Source: Neurospora intermedia (lineage: Eukaryota > Ascomycota > Sordariomycetes > Sordariales > Sordariaceae). Taken from it: DNA of 64,000 nt. The position numbers and the translations under genes were made by a program. This document shows positions 59,850-64,000 of the stretch, one piece after another. The notes beneath the pieces were generated by a model. The model did no database searches. It was not told the origin of the DNA and was given only the letters and a program-made list of their open reading frames with translations. Position 1 is the first letter of the stretch. The number at the start of each line of letters is the position of its first letter. Where the stretch lies: contig BTPP01000001.1 of NCBI GenBank assembly GCA_037102815.1, forward strand, positions 1,885,001 to 1,949,000, given 5' to 3'.

Positions 59850-62800
59850 AGACCTATTCCTTTATAAACTATTGTAATTTATAAATTGCGTTGGAAGTAG
59901 TTTCTTAGACTAAATATTTATTAATTATTGTATAACCGTCTTAAATACTAAATATAATTTATTCTCTACCTTCTTATTAATTACTATACTTATTATAAAC
60001 GTTGTAGCTATATTTAGGAGTAGCTTCGTTATATCGATCCCGGAAGCCGTTTCTCGTTAGAGGCGAACGGAGTAACGCTAGGGGGGTTTTAATACTAAAA
60101 AGGGCGCTAGGGCTGCTAAAGAAGGTATTAAGGCGGCTAGAAAATCGGAAGTAAACTATTTAAAGAGGCTCTAAACCTCTAAAGGAACGGACTTGTCCGG
60201 GTTCTTGTAATAAAACTATTATAGACGGTATTTACAATTAATAACGTTACTAACGGACTCCTAGGTAGGGTTGCTAGTCTTCTACTTAATATAGTACTTC
60301 TAATAAAAATTAGAGCCCTTCTAAATATAATTAATAAATTTTTCGAATACCTATTCCTTATATTCCTCCTAATTATTTATTCGAATTATTACCCTCCCCT
60401 TATTAGCCTTAACGTTAATTAAAGTATTCTAGCCGGACAATCCCCTATTGGACTATAATTATACTATAGAGACGTAGAAGATTAGTAAATATTTTATATT
60501 AGTAGGTAGGGCGAAGTAAATTATATAAGACTTAGTTCGGACGATTTTGAAGGGGCCCTCCTATCTAAGGGAGAATTTAATGTAAGGGCGCCCGTTAGTA
60601 AAGTTAATTATATTTAATAGGATTATATTACTAATATAATACTTCGGTAAATTAATATACTTCTTATTAGTATTATTTTTATATTGCTCTTATATATATT
60701 GTAATTATTAGACTATAAAATCCTAAATCCTTTGGAAGTAGTCTGCTAATTCGTTAACCTTATAGTATTCTTTGAGTTATATTAGTAATAAGTCTAGTAG
60801 TGGCGGGGTATAGGGTTCTATATTTATACGAAGGTAGTAGCTATAGTTAGCGAAGAATAGTAAAATCCCTATTATTAAAGAGATAGTATTATTACTAATA
60901 AATTCTATAAGTATTAGCTATTTCGCTTAATTTATTTATACCTAATTAATATAGAATTTTAAATATTATTCTATTTCTATATTAATATATTTAATTTAAG
61001 CGTTAATTTATAGGTAAAAAGCGGACGTTAATTTATAAATAACGGACAATTTTTTATAAAGGGTAGATTAAAATTGTAATACAAATTAAGTATTTTTATT
61101 AGATAGGATACTATTTAGAAGATTGTAAATTAAATAAATATAGTCGATAAAACGGTCGGCTAATTCCTTAACTTCGAATATTATAGTTATAATATAATAA
61201 TGTATCTTTGTAAGGCGGTTAATAATAATAGTAATGTATTTAAATATTTGATTGAAGTAAGTATTTTCCGGTAGTAGAATTATATAATCGATTAAAATAT
61301 CCGTCTAGGGCGCTAGGGAGATAGCTACGGGCTTAAAGTAACTAGTAGAGTTGCGCTTTAGCGATTTAATTTTTATATATAAGAGATAGCCTTTATAAAA
61401 AAGCCTTATATCGTTATATATCCCTTTCTAATAGAAATTATATTATAGAAGTTTATATATAGCGTTGCGGCCGGGGTAGTCCGCGCTGGGAGTATTATAC
61501 TAGCGATTAATTAATTAGAATTAGAGGTTTTTATTGTAAGGGTTAATAATAACCCTATTCTACTATTTTGTAATACTATTAATAATATAGTATTTTAAAA
61601 ACGCTTTATAGAAAACCTTTTTAATAAATAACGGTTATTATTAATGGGATTCGTCCGTAAGGTAGGAGATTAACTCTTATAAAAAGATAAACGTTTTATA
61701 GTTTATATAGATTAGGTTGTTAGTAGATTTAGTATTGAAATCCTTTTAGCTTAGTAAGTACAATAAAAAGCTAATAGTAGAATCTTCGAAGTAACCCTCC
61801 TTAAACTATAAGGAGTCGAATAGAATTCGTTTATAAGCGATTAAACGGTCGTCCTCCTCGCTATTTAGGCGATTGTTAGGCTTATAATTTAAAACGTCTA
61901 ATCGTAAATTCTTTAATCCGGAAATATATTTAATTAAAAAGTTAAAACGAAAAAGGAATTAGGATTAATATATATATTGTTAAATAAGCTACTTATTAGT
62001 TATAAAAGTCTATAAATTCTTATAATTAATTAAAATATTAAATAGTTACTAAATTCCTTTAAACTTTAGCCTCTATTCCTCTAGGGCCTTAATAATAATT
62101 AATAACTCCTTATTATAAATATTGTAATTATATTCCTACGAAGTATATTTAGCCGAAAAATAAATTATAGGATAGAGAATACTATTGTCGCTATACTATA
62201 AGAAAGTACCGCCAACAGCCTAATTAGAAATATTTATTTCAATAATAATTTTCTTAGTCTAATTATAAATCTTTAAGATAAAGCCTTTAGTAAAAGCCTT
62301 CTTAAAGGACTTAAATACCGTTTAATAACTATTATTCCAAATCCAAACCGTATCCTTCTTTATAAGTTTATAAAATAGGGTCGCTATAATCGAAAAATTT
62401 TTAATAAACCGTTAGTAAAAATTTATAAAATTTAAAAAGGATTATAAGAACTTCTTTAATTTTAGGACTTACTCTTTAATAATTATTTTAACTTTTTCTA
62501 AATTTATTTCGATACTACCTAGGGTAATAATAAAGCCCAAATATTTTGTACGAATCGTATAAAATTTATATTTATTAATATTAATACTAAGGCCCGCCCT
62601 AACGAATTGGTCGAAGATATTATTAATATACCGTTCGTAGTCTTATATATTATTTAAATAAATAAGAACGTTATTGAAGTATATAGTTGTATAAATATTA
62701 AAGATATTGTAAAGGATATTATTAATATAATTCTAAAAAGCTCCGGGGGCGCTTTATAAATTAAAAGGAATAATTAAGGATTTAAATAGGCTAAATTATA

Positions 62801-64000
62801 TAATAAAGGCAGTTAGCTATTTATAGCCCTATTTAATATAAATCCTATTAAAAGCTATAATAATATCAAGCTTAATAAAGATTTTAATACGGCAAATTGC
62901 GTTTAAAATTTCCTTAATAAGTAGCAATAAGTAACGGAACTTAAGGGTTATATTATTAATACTTCTATAATCGATGCAAATGCGGATTCCGCCTCCTAAT
63001 TTCTTAATGAGTAGGACTAGTACTAATACTTTAGATTAAGAAGGCCGGATAAACTTCTTTTTAAAGTTATCGTCGATCTATTTCTTAATAATATTAAATT
63101 CGTCTAGGTTGAAAGTACGGCCGTAAAAAGCAGATAATAACGCTCCCGGACGGAATTTAAATTTAAAATTGTATAAACGGTTAGGGGGGAGAACTTCGGC
63201 GCCCTCCTATTTAAAAATATTAATATAATACTAATATTACTTAAAAAGTTTAATTTAAATTTAAACGTCGGTCTTTGGAGGTTTATCTACTTTCTTATAG
63301 AATTTTATAACGTTTTTGGACGTAATTTTACTAATATTAATACTATTAATAGTAAAATAATTATTAATAGTTACCTTGTAGTATAGGAAATTATTATTAG
63401 TACTATTAATTTATATAAAGTTAACGACCTTTATAGCCTATAAAGCGGCTGCGTTACCCTCCCTTACTAATATATTAATTTATTAATAATAATTACTATT
63501 AAAGAACTTTTTATATTTCTATCCTTTATCTATTAATACTTCCTTAACTAAATCTTCTATTAAATCGTTACTTATACTTCTAAGATTTAGGATGCTTTCC
63601 TCTTCTTTTACTTTATTCTCCTCTATTATCCTCTTAATATCCTCCTCTATATTAACCTTAATTGTACGGATAATATAGAATTTATATATTTCGGTTAATT
63701 AGTTAAAATTTATTATAGAGAGTTCTTTAATATTGTTAGAGTTAATAGGATTGTTAGGGATATTATAGAGACGGAGCGGAACCTAATAATCTATAATTCT
63801 AGTACAGGATCTTCTAATAATATAGTAGAGGACCGGATAAGGGGTTTAAAATTTTATTAAGAGGGTAGTTAGTATAAAGGTTTAGCCGGGACTGGCTAGA
63901 GTTTTATTAAGCGGGGTAGTATTTAATCGGTTAATTATATAATTTTTAAATCGGTTAAACTTTTAATAAACTATTTATTTTATAATAATAGAAATAAATA
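59850..64000 (-). pseudogene. Element F pol remnant (RT to integrase), partial
   Basis: RT: minus-strand SAPGAF near 62,740, catalytic box YFNN at 62,670-62,681 inside IYFNNVLIY (Y/FxDD expected), then YLGFIIT. Integrase C-terminal end near 60,420-60,610 reads NFTNGR, EGPFKIVRTKSY, YFALPTNIKY and a SNRGLSG end, the pattern of chromovirus integrase C-termini. Stops throughout. The frame is 5'-truncated at the window edge. Confidence 0.85.

Larger units (their letters stand above)
59525..64000 (-). mobile_element. Element F: Ty3/gypsy chromovirus, minus strand, truncated by the window end
   Basis: The 3' LTR at 59,530-59,791 is followed on plus by a polypurine tract complement (CTATCCCTCTTTAAAAG). 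TSD candidate ATACT at 59,525-59,529. The pol remnant runs on the minus strand to 64,000; the 5' LTR and gag lie outside the window. Confidence 0.82.

Overview
The window looks like a chromosomal segment of a filamentous ascomycete, most likely a sordariomycete close to the Sordariales. Three things point there: compact genes with 55-210 bp introns and CTAAC branch sites, Sur7-like, PLC-like and cytochrome-b5-like proteins, and long AT-rich blocks whose decayed transposons carry the signature of repeat-induced point mutation (RIP: C-to-T and G-to-A at CpA/TpG, TAA/TAG stops, Asp-to-Asn and His-to-Tyr changes). The species assignment is inference.

Layout. 1-13,110 is an ordinary GC-normal gene region. 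It holds the 3' end of a Ser/Cys-rich protein gene, a 495-bp TA-flanked MITE, a 12-bp tandem repeat, a Sur7/PalI-family membrane protein (minus strand, two introns), a secreted PLC-like phosphodiesterase, a two-exon cytochrome b5-domain protein and long intergenic stretches. 13,111-51,795 is one Ty1/copia element (minus strand, 160-bp LTRs, TSD CATGG/TATGG) swollen from about 5.6 kb to 38.7 kb by nested insertions. 51,801-55,215 is a GC-normal island with one small gene (76 aa) that has a probable 5'UTR intron. 55,216-64,000 is a second RIP-mutated block, with a MULE-type transposase remnant and a minus-strand Ty3/gypsy chromovirus running off the window end.

The nested stack can be resolved from LTR pairs and target-site duplications (TSDs). 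Copia (13,111-51,795) received element B (chromovirus, minus, 14,471-30,795, TSD CTATA), element C (non-autonomous LTR element, minus, 33,107-46,778, TSD CAAAC) and element D (related non-autonomous element, plus, 47,490-50,585, TSD TCTTG). B received element A (same family as B, plus, 22,304-30,386, TSD AATAT/GATAT). C received element E (11.2-kb chromovirus, plus, 34,519-45,765, TSD CTTGG/CTTAG). Removing the insertions gives about 5,577 bp for copia, 8,237 for B, 8,083 for A, 2,420 for C, 11,247 for E and 3,096 for D.

The least ordinary content is (i) a roughly 750-codon sense-strand frame in E between pol and the 3' LTR, intact in frame although full of RIP stops and not recognised; (ii) a roughly 430-codon frame with two C2H2-like zinc-finger motifs in the pol-less element D; and (iii) a common non-canonical motif just inside the 5' LTRs of A, B, C, D and E, which suggests that C and D borrow a shared replication machinery. 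All TE reading frames here are inactivated, including Asp-to-Asn changes in all five RT catalytic motifs.
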